A stretch of 64,000 nt of DNA, taken from assembly GCA_001465935.1 (NCBI GenBank), contig LNKV01000021.1:404501-468500 (forward strand), written 5' to 3'. Under the pieces are notes generated by a model. The model searched no databases. It was not told where the DNA came from and saw only the letters and a list, made by a program, of their open reading frames with translations. Shown here one piece after another: positions 11,090-23,194 of the stretch (positions are counted from its first letter, which is position 1; every line of letters starts with the position of its first letter). A program made the position numbers and the translations under genes. Origin of the DNA: Clarireedia homoeocarpa. Taxonomy: Eukaryota; Ascomycota; Leotiomycetes; Helotiales; Rutstroemiaceae.

Positions 11090-12640
11090 TTACTTCGTCT
11101 CAAAACTATATCTCAACCATCCAGACAAGGCATTCAAACTTTCCCACCTGACTGTCTCATCTGGTTCCGTCATTAATTCCATAACTCTCGCCTTTAGCCC
11201 CAACTTCTCTAGTTGATACCTCTTCTCCGGAACTTCTCTTACAAGCCATCCAATATCATTGCAGGCAATAGCAAGAACCTGTTTGTCGTTATCCCATGAT
11301 TTGCCCATGATCTCTGCAAGCTTCTTTGGTAGTTCTCCTTGCTCGTATTCAAGGATTTTACGAGCATTCTCGGTCCAGAATATTTGATTCCGATGCGGTG
11401 GTGACCAACGAAGATGTCCCGAGTTGACCTCGGCGGCATATTCGTCGAAAGTAGTTTGAGTCTTTGTATGTTCCTCAAGCATTTCTGTTAGCTGTTTGAC
11501 ATCCGTCAGAAGATCCTCATCTGTTAGATGACGTCCAGTAAGGTTTTGTAAAAGAGCCGGAAGACGGGCAAAGACTGCAACAGGTAACAAAATGGTTTGG
11601 TTCGAGGAAAGGAGGTTGTACAGCGAGGACACCAGGAGGCGAGTTGTTTTTTCTTTGGGTGATAATCTCAGAAGCTGGGTGTAAAGGGGAATGATGTTGT
11701 ATTCGCTGCAAAGATTAGTGAGCTGTCTATCATGATATCTTCATCCGCCAAAGTACTTACTCCTCAAGACCTTCTCCAATCGCAGCGCCCTCGAAGCTCA
11801 ACTGCCACAACACCAAAAGAACATGGTAAAGCAACTGTAAGCCTACACCACCACCCAAGGTCCCTTCTGGCCCGTTTCGTATACTCGTAGCACCACTCCA
11901 CAGAGTTGAGGCCGAATCACCATTCGCAACGCCAGCAGCCGATTTTAAGATATCGACCAAAGGCGCCACTGTCTCACTTTTCTGCGCCCAGAATATCTCT
12001 CGCGACTTCTTTCCTTGCAATAACGATGAGTATTGCAAGCATGCGATATCTTGTAGACCACCATCCGTGCTCTTTGCCAACGTCGACAGGTAGGTCAACA
12101 GCTTAGGCATAGCTTCGGCCGCTTTTGCTGAGGTATCATTGGAGCCCGAGATGATACCCGTAAGAACAGTAGATGTGAGGAGCGGTATAGGACTTTCGGG
12201 GTCGTTGGACTGGGTCAGTAAGGGGAGGAAAGGTTTGTACGGATCGTCGTGCTCCGCGAGCGTCTTCGACAGTGTTGGGATTCCTGCCATACCCAAATTA
12301 GCATTTAGACAACGACGCAAAGTGCAGCAGATATTATACCATCAAGTAAATCGCCCAACAAGACTAAGAGATACTGAACAACATCCGGACGCTTTGCTTT
12401 CGTTGCCACTTCCAACACACTTGGTTCTGTATCTGTACCCACGAACAGCGTACGATACGCAGCCGGATCCTTTTCCACAACCTCTTTTCTCTGTTCCTTT
12501 CTGACTTTATCAACTGCTCTAATCTTATTTAATTGATCTTCCTTGATTGTGCCCGCTCGAACGGCGCCATCCCAGGGTATCGGACGTTGACGTATGTTGT
12601 TCATCAACGAGTAAAGATAGGTGGGCGGGTCGAGAGACAT
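11090..12640 (-). CDS. VMA13: V-type proton ATPase subunit H
   Basis: Three exons (12640-12340, 12283-11761, 11705-11090) give 479 residues. The N-terminus MSLDPPTYLYSLMNNIRQRPIPWDG and the HEAT/armadillo-like helical body lead to the diagnostic C-terminal domain: FWTENARKILEYEQGELPKK split around KLAEIMGKSW, then LAIACNDIGWLVREVPEKR and ETVRWESLNALSGWLRYSFE. Subunit H belongs to the peripheral V1 sector; it activates the assembled vacuolar/endosomal proton pump and silences free V1. The length matches yeast Vma13 (478). Introns are ordinary (GTATAATA and GTAAGTAC donors, CAG acceptors). It lies downstream of the MFS gene on the same strand, with no sign of functional linkage. Confidence 0.95.
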
Positions 12641-13118
12641 GGTGAATTTTAGGAGCCGTAAACAGTCGTACGCAGCAATATAACAATCTGTAAGGCTAAT
12701 ACTCAGCTCCTTTGGGTATCAGATGCGTTGCGGAGCGAGCGTGCGCTGAAATAATGTTCTTGTAGTGATTGTTGGTTGCCTCTGTTGATTCAAGCTCAGG
12801 GTAGCTCTTATCGACAGAAGGCGCTAGTGACCTTGCTCGCTAAGGCGTGACTTCCTCTCCTGATCAACTATCAACTCAACGCAAGTTGCACAATACCGAC
12901 GGAAAGATGATCTCTGATGCTCCACCAAATTAACTATAAGTTTCATTAGACACGAGTGAAGCTTTCTTCATCAAGCTTCGCCATGTTATTGGATAAGTGA
13001 TATCTGATTTCTAGTCGATGCATAATTTCATGAATATGTTAATACCAGGCCCCAATCCAATCCATGTACCAGGGTATTATATCCTCTAATCCTATGCAAA
13101 ACATTCCTTGAATCTATC
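12641..13118. other. VMA13 promoter / MFS gene 3' region
   Basis: About 480 bp between two minus-strand genes; no ORF with support and no repeat recognised. Confidence 0.45.
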
Positions 13119-15212
13119 CTATAATTCATCACCTCTCATAACGCTATCAGGCAATCCCAGTATGGCCAATGTAGCCACGAAAGTTCCTGCGCCAGCCAGG
13201 AACAAAACGCCATTCAAACTCTTCTCCAGAATCCGTGCTGCGATCATTGGACTGAATATAGAAAATAGCCTTCCCCAACAACTAGCAACCCCACTCGCTG
13301 TTCCTCTCACTGGAGCAGGGAAAGCTTCTGGCGTCCAGCCGTAAAGCACCGAATTGAACATAGATTGGAAGAAGTATTCCATGGCAGTAATGCCTATGTT
13401 CGCTGCTTGGGTATCTATTGCGGCGTAGAGGAAAAGCGATGTGGCCATCAACGCAGATGAGATTACCATAGACCATCTTCTGCCTACCCGCGGTACTTTG
13501 GTCATGAACCCGCCAAGACTCACACCTAATATACCAGGGAGATATATTATGACAAAGTTGCGATAAGTCTCAGCCGTGGTAGCATGATGTGCTGCACCCT
13601 TTCGAGCCAGAATGGTAGGTAGATATGAACCTACAGAGGCGTGTTAACACTTTGTCTCATATATCAAAGGTGAGTACAGTACCTGCAATGGAGAAGCCAA
13701 AATAATCAAATGCATATATCACCCATACTAAAATAGTAACGCGTGCCAACTTCTTCGTTGCGAACAGAGTTCCAGTCCGTTTCAGCTCGCGGACAATCTT
13801 GCCTTTCATTAATGCGTAGTTGTGCGATTTTCCTCCGAGCGGGCGGGTTTCACCAAAGTCGTTCGTAGCGGGTGCTCGCAGCTCTTCATCCAAGTCCAGC
13901 TCTGCAAAGTCCTCATTTGTAAGATGGCAAGTAGTATTGTTCGTCTTTGCAATGATCTGCAGCACTTTCACGGCCTCCTTATCTTTGCCCTTGCTTAGCA
14001 GATATTTGGGAGACTCTTGTAGCCTGAAGACGACGAATCGAAGAATGAATATGAAGAATGATATTCCGCCGAGGGTGAATAAAAGATATCTCCATCCTTG
14101 GTTGTTCTCTCTGCTGCAGCATAAGCCTCCAGATGCTAAGCCAGACGTTGCACAAGATTGCAGATCCTCGGCGCACGAGTAAGGGGGTATGAATCCATAA
14201 GCTATTCCACTGCAGGCGACCACGCCGATAGGTTGGAAGATCGAGAGGAGGGCTAAGAGAAATCGCTTGTCCTGTTTGCACAAGAAATTAATGACATGCT
14301 CACTTAACGAAGAATTTAGTTGAGCTAACCTCGGGAAGAAATTCAAGAGCAATCGTTGTATCGATCGGAATGTTTCCTCCGATTCCAAAGCCCGTGAAAG
14401 CGACCAAGACCAGTATAGCTGTATATGAATCTGGGGCTCCGATTAAGATACCAAAGGTTGAGCACACCAAGACGGTACCATTGAAAGCCCATTTTCGACC
14501 TGCCAGTCACTTGTTAGACAACGAAAGTTTGCTTGTGGAAAATGTGGAACTTACCAATGACATCCACCAGCACACCCCAGATCAACGCACCAACCGTTAA
14601 TCCGGTATTGACAGCCGTGAACAGAAGTCCCAGTTTCTGATCTGTACGACAGGTCAGCCTCATGGTACCGTCATACCAACTTGCCATCAAGGGTAGTCAC
14701 CTGAAAAGCCAAACTCTTTCTGCATAGCCGGCGCAATCAATCCAAAAGCATTTGCCCAAAGTAGGTCTAGGAAGTATCCCAATCCGCACATCACCCATAT
14801 CGACCACTGATAACGGCCCATTCCCATTCTGTTTAGCTCTCTTGTAACCAACAGTGACTTCTTTTCCATGATCGTAAGGTCATCAAAGCTGTCTGGAAGC
14901 TCCTCAGTAGTCGTTGAATTGGACGTGATTTGGTAAAGATCATTTTCGTTCGTGCGTGCTTGTCCATTCTCCACTGCCAGACAGGTTAGTATGACGAGTG
15001 AAAAAGCATATAAACAGCGAATAGGATGTCGTACAATCCTCAGCTCTGATGCTATCCACAATCTTCACAATAGTCCCCTCCTCACCAAACGCCGAAGAAC
15101 CACCCATATTCAAAAGCGGAATAATACTCTCTCCCTCTACGGTATCCTCTTTCCATAAAATACTACTACCGTTATTGCGAGGTGATGATTTTAAAGAACG
15201 AGCCTTTCGCAT
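13119..15212 (-). CDS. Major facilitator superfamily transporter (SV2/NiaP-like group)
   Basis: Six exons (15212-15035, 14973-14701, 14641-14555, 14499-14330, 14271-13683, 13630-13119) give 602 residues. About 110 polar residues precede the first membrane helix (WSIWVMCGLGYFLDLLWANA). The loop 2-3 signature GVLVDVIGRKWAF is the MFS D-x-x-G-R-[KR] motif. FGIGGNIPIDTTIALEFLPE is characteristic of the SV2/NiaP-type branch. RLQESPKYLLSKGKDKEA is the sugar-porter-like central motif before a long acidic cytoplasmic loop, and the second half has GVSLGGFMTKVPRVGRR and YGWTPEAFPAPVRGTASG. Twelve membrane segments are expected at the plasma membrane. The substrate is not deducible: relatives carry sugars, inorganic ions or aromatic acids. 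Phases across all five introns agree. Confidence 0.88.
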
Positions 15213-16599
15213 GCTTCATCTTGGAATAGGGAAATACCGGTTGATTAAGTATTCAAAGCAATAAGGTGAGCTAGATAAGAGAAAGTGTGCAACAAGGAAC
15301 AGGCAAAGGAAGCTAGCCAGCCAAACAACGGTACCCCAACCTCAGACGAGAGAGAAGGGCTTTCTCGATTCTACGATGGCATACATAGATAGCGCGCCAA
15401 CAAACGACTTAGAAGAATACTAGGGAAAAAGCGTTCCGAGGAGTCACCAGAGACATTGTAACGTTTGCGTAGCGGGGATCGCACTTGCGTTTGAAAACTG
15501 CCCCGCGTGGCCATTCTGTCTGGACTCTAGTCTCTAGCAAGTACCACCACCTACGTACTGCATGGCCGGTCTGCATGATAGCGAGGTTTTCGTTTATTGA
15601 GAGGGAAAGTACAGAAAAGCACATGTAACCTTATAGGGAGCAGACGAGGACCGCTTCGGTTAACGCTGACCATGCTAATGCACATGGGCAAAATATGTAC
15701 GGTGATGAAGATGATGGGAAAGTGTGGACGTATGATCTGCTTTCTGCTAGATGTCTAGATGCCCACATCCCACACCCATCCTCTCAGGTACCTCCCCCAA
15801 TCGCATTCACCATGATCGCCAAAGTGGAACTCGGATCGCGGATTCCATCGCCGCACTATTGCATTTTCACGTGAGTACTAAGGGATGATGAAGTCATTAT
15901 TTGACTTCTGAACCAATTGGCCGCTTGGAAGGTCTACCTAGGCTCGGTCGAATTACTTCATACTTGTATGAACCCTTCGAGACCACACACTTGGACGAGG
16001 TGGGCGGGTTTAGCTTCGGGTCGATATTGTTGTACACGAGCGAGCATGGCGAGAACGAGAGTGTCACCTTGTTGTCACACATTTAAGTCCCTTGCTATAT
16101 GGTCATGATGGTCATTGCGAGACTAAAATATATGTACAACAAAACTGTTACCATCTGCTTGTCGCGCAAAAAAAAAAAAAATAAAAGATAACCCCATCCT
16201 TAGCTCTATTCATGACAGCAAGGGAGCAAACTGCGAAGACTTTTCTGCTATGTGCCTGTGGACAGAAACTTTGCTGCAATGTGAAAAGCTAATGCGGAAA
16301 GGACACAAACCCCAAACGCCTTTACTGTATATTCCATGGCATACAGACGCAGACGCCGACTTTATAATCAACAGCAATGCACCAAAGCCCCAACTACAAA
16401 GATAAAAAAAAAACGCCGCGGAAAAGCCTCGACCCTAACCAAAGCGAACCATTTTTGCAACGACGATGGTATGTATGCTTGGTCGTCGAATCCATAAGAT
16501 CATCCGTCATAAGAACTACGCGTATCCCAACCAATTAATGCAAAGGGTGTATCCAGAGGAAAGCACAATAAAGGTAGAGATATGGATAGGATCATACTC
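15213..16599. other. MFS promoter and cyclin 3' region
   Basis: About 1.4 kb. The left part is promoter of the MFS transporter and the right part is the 3' UTR side of the cyclin. A poly-A run lies at about 16168-16180. Small open frames at 15409-16108 lie on both strands without any domain and are not called. Confidence 0.45.
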
Positions 16600-18226
16600 C
16601 TATGAAGTAGCTTCGAGAGGTTGAGTGATGTCGATACCATATAGCGATGCGTGTTTCTTGGCCCATTGTCTGGTTAAGATTGAAGCTGCTTACATGTTAG
16701 TTATGTATCAATACTGGACATGAAGGTGCTTGCTTACCCTTCAAAAACTTCTTGCTGGCGTACTTCTTGAAGAAAGCTTCATGAGAAACAGGGCGCGCTA
16801 AGTAGTCAATCATCAAATGGAAGACAGGCTCAATTTCTTCTTCGTTGTAGCCAGAGTAGTGGGTCAGCATGGGGTCCCATTCACCCTTCTCTAGGATAGT
16901 ACGGGCAAGGTACATTGACGCGGCGGCGATGCGACTGGGAAGGTACTTCATGAAGCGGTGGTCAAGAAGACTAATCTCCATTAGGTATTTACCCAATGTA
17001 CGTGTTTGGATGTCATAGTCGTCTGCTTTTGAGATACGTCTCAAGAAGTTCATTGGGTTAGGATAGCTCAAGTCGTAGTTGAGAGCGCTGAGGACGTATC
17101 GCTCAGCACTAAGGATCTCAGCCTCGGTGAAACCATCGTCGGCGACGTGACGGAAGTTGGCGACGTGGGGGGAGAGAACTTCTTCGTACTTGGAGGCGAT
17201 GAACATGGCAGTAACACCAACAAGTTGGAGGCGATCAAGCTGAACGACCTTGGTAGAGAGGAACCGGTCAATGATGTTAACGGCGAGGAACAAAGTTTCC
17301 GGTAAGAGGTGGAAGCGGGTATGGACTTCGATGAGCCAATCGACAAGGATGCCACGCATCTTCCATTCTAGATCTTCTTGGTGATCCATGTATTGTTCGT
17401 TGGGCTTTGTAGCGATCTCCAACTTCTTCAGGTACTCGAAAATCTCCACAACATATTCAGCAACCATCAACGGGTCGTCAAGGTCTTCAGCGTCCAAATC
17501 ACGGAGGCCCTCCGCAAACTCTACTCGAACAGACTCCTTTGGCTCTGGGTCAACAATTGCTTCCGCCGTCTTAGTTGTGCTGGCGTTTTCTTTGGTCTCT
17601 TCCACTACTACCTCGCTTTTCTCGGTCTCGATGTGAATCTTCTTTCTGGACGGTTGCTCATCCTCGGCGGGAATTTCTTCCTTGACAACAGTTGCTTGTG
17701 ATACTGTCGCAGCTGCAGTCTTTCTTTTCCCACTCATGACACCGGATCCAGCCGCCTTGCCAATTGATTTCTTGTTTGTGTCCTTAGCTCCGAGAACTGA
17801 TCGTGATGTGTTCTTTTGTACACCGGTTGGTTGTGAGGCCTTCGACACAAGGCCGCCCTTTGTCGCAGTAGCCTTCTTCGCTTCAACAGCTTCGCCCTTC
17901 GTGACGTTACTTACATCTCCCAATGCAGCACGCTTTCGGAGTGGTTGAGTATTGATGGCGGCTTTCTTCGAAGCAAGCGGTTTCTTAACAGCACCGGCAA
18001 CATCTTCTGTAACAAATGCTGCGGATTTAGATCTGGTCAGACGCGTGGTAACAGCAGGTGCATTCTCATCATTCTCGTTGGTAGGAGCCCTGCGGCTCGC
18101 TGCTCGACTCTGTGCAATTGGATAATTAGCTTGTGCATGGCCAATTGAGGGGACTCAGGTCTTGGCATGATTGCACCCAAAAAATCAAAAAATCAAAAAT
18201 CGAAGAAGGTCACTTACAACTGGCAT
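16600..18226 (-). CDS. G2/mitotic B-type cyclin (NimE/Cdc13-like)
   Basis: Three exons (18226-18218, 18109-16738, 16685-16600) give 488 residues. The first exon is only 9 nt (Met-Pro-Val). RAALGDVSN at residues 63-71 is a textbook destruction box (RxxLxxVxN) for APC/C-driven proteolysis, followed by a Lys-rich disordered stretch. The cyclin box starts near MRGILVDWLIEVHTRFHLL and continues LFLAVNIIDRFLS, LVGVTAMFIASKYEE and LSAERYVLSALNYDLSYPNP. The C-terminal cyclin fold (RIAAASMYLARTIL) ends in a short spliced tail (ITQPLEATS). It should bind and activate Cdk1 to drive mitotic entry and be destroyed at anaphase, as for NimE in Aspergillus and Cdc13 in fission yeast. Length and layout match those proteins. 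Confidence 0.95.
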
Positions 18227-19875
18227 ATTTATCGTCGAGGTATTAGGTATTAATATTTGCAGTGTTGTGAGAAGTAATAGGACGTGGATGGCTAAGTCGG
18301 CGTCAGCATGACGCGGTGTAGATGTTGGAAGCGCGTGATGAAGGGAAAATGACGACGACATGAAGACGCGACACCTCGATCACGAAGGGATGAGGAAGGT
18401 TAGGAATATACATACATGATAGCACAGTAAGACTTTTATAATATCCCGACGTGTAATTGGTGATATGTCAAGGTGCGTTGGTGGGTATATCGTGTTGACA
18501 AAGATGCAGAAATGTCTTTTTTTGGCGTGTACGTGTGGATGCCCGGAACACTCACGATGGGGTTCACACGGGATTCGAATGGCTCTCTATTGACCGGATA
18601 GTAGAAGGGCGGATGAAGCTGTTCAAGAATTGAACGACGACGCTTCAATATGGGTATGGGTGAGGTCGTGTTATGATATGGGGTCGAGGGCGAGGGGTGA
18701 ACAGGATGAAAATGAGAGAAAGTTGAGTTTTGTGAGGGAAAGTTGAAGTTCTGCTCGACTTGTAAAGAGGTTGTCAGAGCTTCCAGGTTGCCAGGCACTC
18801 TCGCTTGTTGTGGGCGAGTTAGCGTGTCTCCCGGGCCAAATCCCTGTCTACAGTAGCAAACGCGAGAGAGCCCTGACTCTTTGTACCGGTGCCGATGGAT
18901 CGTGCCGTTTGTATACAAAGTGTTTGTTTACACCTAGCGATGCAAGGGAGAAGATACAACCGGCCCAAAAGAATTGGTATGATAGATACGACGTATGGAG
19001 GTGCAGCGTTCTCTTGCAAAACGAATTGGCCCAAAAAACCTTCTTCTCCGTTGTGTTGCCTCTGGGAAGAAAACGGAAAAATTGGAGAGAGCGGAGGGAT
19101 AACTCAGTAATGTGCTGTAATGTTTTGCATTTCACCCAGCCATAGGGACGAGGGGAAGTTTATCTACGGAAGTGTGAGATCCACAATTGACTCAACTTTT
19201 GCCTTCTTTTTCGCTTCTTTCCACCTCTTTCCACCTCTTTTCGAGGTGTGCAGGTTGTTTGGAGTTGTTTAGACGCCAAAGGTTTGTTTATTCCGGGTCA
19301 TGTCCTAGGTAACCGCCAGACAACGGGATCCTTCCTGATTCTGAGTGGTCGCACTACCCGTCCGAGCCAAGGCAGCTGTAGCTGGGCAGATACCGCGTTC
19401 GTGGCTGGAAGCGTGTAGGGTGGTGGGTGTGGCTGGTGGGGGTTTCGACAAGTGACGCTGATGTGGCAGATGTGGCAGATGTAGCTGTTGTGGCTGTTCG
19501 AAAAGGGAAATCTCGAGGAAGGCGGTTCCAATGCAAGACAGAGGGACCCATTTTGATAGACAATGAGAGGTCGGATGCCTGCTACCGGTTCCGTCGCCAT
19601 TTCCTTACTGGAAAAGTCCCATCTGTGTGAGACAATTCATAACTAGACACAATTCATATTGATGATCATAAAGCACACAAAATCTAGCCCTGTCCTTTCG
19701 AAAGCACACTGAAGCTAAGCCTAATTGGGTCCTAGTCTCTCTCAAGAACTTTGAGATAGCTTCACACTGCAACGACGTCGGCCCTCACGAACCCCACCTT
19801 CCCTCTTTATGGTTACTCGCTGTAGCGAGTGTATCAATCGACTTACGGTTGATTCGTTCGTTCGATAATTTCGCA
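18227..19875. other. Divergent promoter region, cyclin B / mitochondrial uL2m
   Basis: About 1.65 kb shared between a minus-strand and a plus-strand gene. It must carry both promoters and leaders. A 160-codon open frame (18918-18436, minus) falls in the likely cyclin leader but shows no domain and low-complexity Pro/His/Thr content. A short direct repeat of GCAGATGTGGCAGATGT type lies at about 19463-19482. Confidence 0.4.
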
Positions 19876-21121
19876 ATGTTTCAACCCAGGATCCTGGCGC
19901 GGCAGTGTCCTAGGGCAGCATGCAATTCTTTACCCGTCACTCGACATTTTCCACGAACATACGCAACGGTGATCGAGCCGGTGAAGACGGAGACTCCTTC
20001 AGCACAAGCACAGGCAGCTGGCTTTGCCCCTCCTGTTGCCCGAGAAGATTCCGGTAATGCAGCCTTTGCTATGAGAACATATAAACCGCGAACACCCGGT
20101 GTCCGACATCTTAAAAGGCCCATCAATGATCATTTATGGAAAGGCCGTCCGTTTTTACCACTGACCTTCTCGAAGACTGGACACGGGAAGGGAGGGCGAA
20201 ATAATAGCGGTAGAGTCACAGTTAGACATAGAGGTGGTGGACACAAGAGGAGAATTCGCACAGTTGATTTTCACCGAATGACACCTGGAAAACACACCGT
20301 GGAAAGAATCGAACATGACCCTGGAAGAAGTGCACACATCGCATTGTTAAATGAAGAAGCTACAGGACGCAAAAGTTACATCATTGCCGCAGAAGGCATG
20401 AGGGCCGGGGACGTGGTCCAAAGTTATCGAGCAGGTATTCCTAAAGACTTGCTAGCAAGCATGGGAGGGTATGTGGATCCTGGTGTGTTGGCTTCAAAGA
20501 CCGCATGGAGAGGCAACTGCTTGCCATTACATATGATTCCTATTGGAACTATGGTTTACAATGTTGGGTCATCAAGGGGACGAGGCGCTGTATTCTGCAG
20601 AAGTGCAGGAACCTATGCAGTAGTGGTCTCAAAGGACGATGAGTCAACTGTTGGAAAACCGCAATACGTTACAGTTCGATTACAAAGTGGTGAGGTTCGA
20701 AAAGTTAGTAGAGAGGCATGTGCTACTGTCGGAGTTGCTAGCAATCCCAATTATCAGCATCGACAACTTGGAAAAGCTGGTCGTAAGCGCTGGCTGAACA
20801 TCCGACCAACAGTCAGAGGTTTGGCTATGAACGCTGGTATATTACTCTGTGTCTTTTTGATCCCGAAATAAACTAACGTGGTTTTATTTCAGCCGATCAT
20901 CCTCATGGAGGAGGCAGAGGTAAATCGAAGGGTAATGTTGACCCAGTCAGTCCCTGGGGTATGCCGGTACGTATAATATGATCCCTTCAGCGCGCATGTT
21001 TATGGTATATTAATTCACCGCAAAGGCCAAAGGAGGGTACAAAACAAGAAAAGTTCGCAACCCAAACAAATATGTCGTCAAGCCGCGGGTACGAAACCAA
21101 GGAAAGAGGAGAGCCAAGTAG
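19876..21121 (+). CDS. RML2: Mitochondrial large-subunit ribosomal protein uL2m
   Basis: Three exons (19876-20836, 20893-20966, 21026-21121) give 376 residues. The N-terminus (MFQPRILARQCPRAACN...) is an Arg-rich presequence; then comes the bacterial L2 core: TFSKTGHGKGGRNNSGRVTV, RHRGGGHKRRIRTVDFHR, then KAGRKRWLNIRPTVRGLAMNA, and across both introns DHPHGGGRGKSKG, SPWGMPAKGGYKTR and NKYVVKPRVR. The HPHGGG peptidyl-transferase-centre loop with its conserved His is intact. It binds 23S-like rRNA in the mitoribosome. I chose the ATG at 19876; the frame is open slightly upstream but without another ATG. Confidence 0.95.
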
Positions 21122-23194
21122 TGGACTGTCTTGTGTTGACTTATTCTCCGTCACTCTATGTATATGCAAGAACGGAGATCTTCTGTATTGTATGCATAAG
21201 TTATTATATGCGATGTACAGTATGAAAAGGCATGGATAAACTTATCTAATAATGAGGTTGCCCTTTCCAATGTGTTTGAGGCTGCTCACCCTTGGCCTCT
21301 CATTGTGTTTCTAGCATACTATACGGGGAATCCGCTTTTCATTCCAGTCCCACCTTCTTTATCTTCAATCACTCCTACGTTCTACACTCTTCCTCTACTG
21401 GTAGCTGACTTTAGAGCCTCAACACCTTCTGCATTCTCTATCATTCCCAGCCCAGTCCAGCTAACCTTGTCTATTCTCCTAGCACATCTCCCAATCTCCA
21501 GAATCCGGCGTTCACCCCAACCAACTTCCCTCATCTTTTGCATGGAAACATGCATATACGAACATCACGGGCGCACTTCTCTCTCTCGCCGGGGAGCTTC
21601 TCACTCACTCCAGAGAACTTCTCCTTGTCGCATATGCAGCCTTATGACACTCGCATGGTCATCTCGTCTTAGGGACACCCAGCCCTATGTTACCTTCCAT
21701 AGACACACTACCACATGTTTCTTTCCCTCCCCCTAACTGACATCACTACTCTCCACCCTTATTCCGCATCCCTATTTAGTGTTATCACGCCTCTTCAAGT
21801 ACTTGTTTTTCAGCTTCTAGCCAAGATTCTTACGTCCGCATACCTCCCCACACCCATCCCCTACCTTTTCTCTATACATGCGTCTTTTCCTCCCCATATT
21901 TCGCTCCTACTGCTACTCACACCCCCACAACTTCTCCGGCCTGCAGCTTCGACTCGTCAATATAATTAGACCAAATATCATATCTCCTACTCGGTCCCCG
22001 CGAGGCTAGCACAGTACACATCACATCACATCACACCCATACCATACCATATCATACTCCCCCTATCCATTCCCTCTTCTCATTCCCCTTCCCCTCCCAC
22101 GTAAGCCGCCCCCAAGCAACACCACCAGCACCACCAGTAGGCGTTACACAGCAACCTCCAAGCTCGCTCCTTATAATAGTACCCCAAACACACATACACG
22201 CACACACACACATGTCCCCGACTTACAAACCCTCGGAACGCGCCATCCACCCGTCAAGCGAATCAACGAGGCCATTGTAACACCACACATCCCGTACAGC
22301 CAGCCATATATTTTTCCGGGTACAGTAGCATGCCAGGTAACACAACAGCACCCCCCTCACCTTTCGGACCGAAAGGCAATCAAAAAAACAGTCTCGCTTC
22401 GGATGGACTTGGATACAAGTACAGTAGTGAGAGAGAGTGTGTGCGGGTGGCAGGGTGGTATTCTCGGAGTAGCTACACCCGAGGAAAGAGGGGAGGGAGA
22501 GAACGACTATGGACGGCTTGGAGAAGGGGGGGGGGGATATGAATATGGTGGTGTAGATCAAAGCTCGGCCTACTGGCTGGCTGCTATAGCGAACTGACTG
22601 GCTATACTGATTTTTTGATGTTGTTTTTGTATGTGTAGACGGATATGATATGATATGATAAGATATGGTAACTTAGATATTGGGAATACCGTGAACACTT
22701 TCAAGATGGCGTAGGGGTGATCTTGATGGAGTGATGATTGCTGCTTAAATGAAGTAATGTATCGTTATAAATTTTATTGAGACTTGCTAAATATTTAAGT
22801 ATCACAGTTAGGAGAGGGAGAGATACTTCATTTATACAACATCCAGCGATACGTAGAAGAGCCGTCTGGTTAGCAAAACCACCATAACTGGTCAAACTAT
22901 CTTACAACTATAATAAATAGACCCCCAAAGACCAAATCCAATATTAGAGATAAGACGGTAGATTGATTCCTTGTAGGTAATATCTGGAAATTTATTTCAT
23001 CGTCAACAAATACTCCCGTGTCGAAATCTGTATAGACTTTCCCCATCCATATGCATCCAGCTCTCATCAGGCATATCCAAATACAATTAAAGCGAATGCC
23101 ACACCCAATGCCAAACCCAGGCTACCCACCTGTTCAATCAACCACTTTCCATGTATACTCCATCCAACGCCCCCCAGTTTCATTATATCCCGGT
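21122..23194. other. 2 kb gene-free tract with a pyrimidine-rich strand
   Basis: From about 21280 to 22210 the plus strand is strikingly C/T-rich and G-poor. It ends in short repeats (CACAT units at about 22016-22036 and CA-rich at about 22190-22212). Beyond that the sequence becomes purine-rich (a G run at about 22529-22537) and then AT-rich. The open frames at 21272-21969 reflect the composition (Pro/Ser/Leu/Thr) and no domain is visible. The right part is the 3' UTR side of the Zn2Cys6 gene. Confidence 0.45.

Noticed and set aside
11090..12640. First reading as an Hsp70 exchange factor (Fes1-like armadillo protein)
   Set aside because: The C-terminal domain (LAIACNDIGWLVREVPEKR, RWESLNALSGWLRYSFE) and the 479-residue length are those of V-ATPase subunit H.
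18540..18610. GGATTCGAATGG, looking like a tRNA B box on the minus strand
   Set aside because: No matching A box, acceptor stem or anticodon arm could be placed around it.
18436..18918. 160-codon minus-strand open frame upstream of the cyclin gene
   Set aside because: Low-complexity His/Pro/Thr/Ser content, no domain, and it lies in the expected cyclin leader; no intron or start-context support.
21272..21969. Plus-strand open frames of 154 and 84 codons
   Set aside because: They follow from the C/T-rich composition (Pro/Ser/Leu/Thr); no recognisable protein features.
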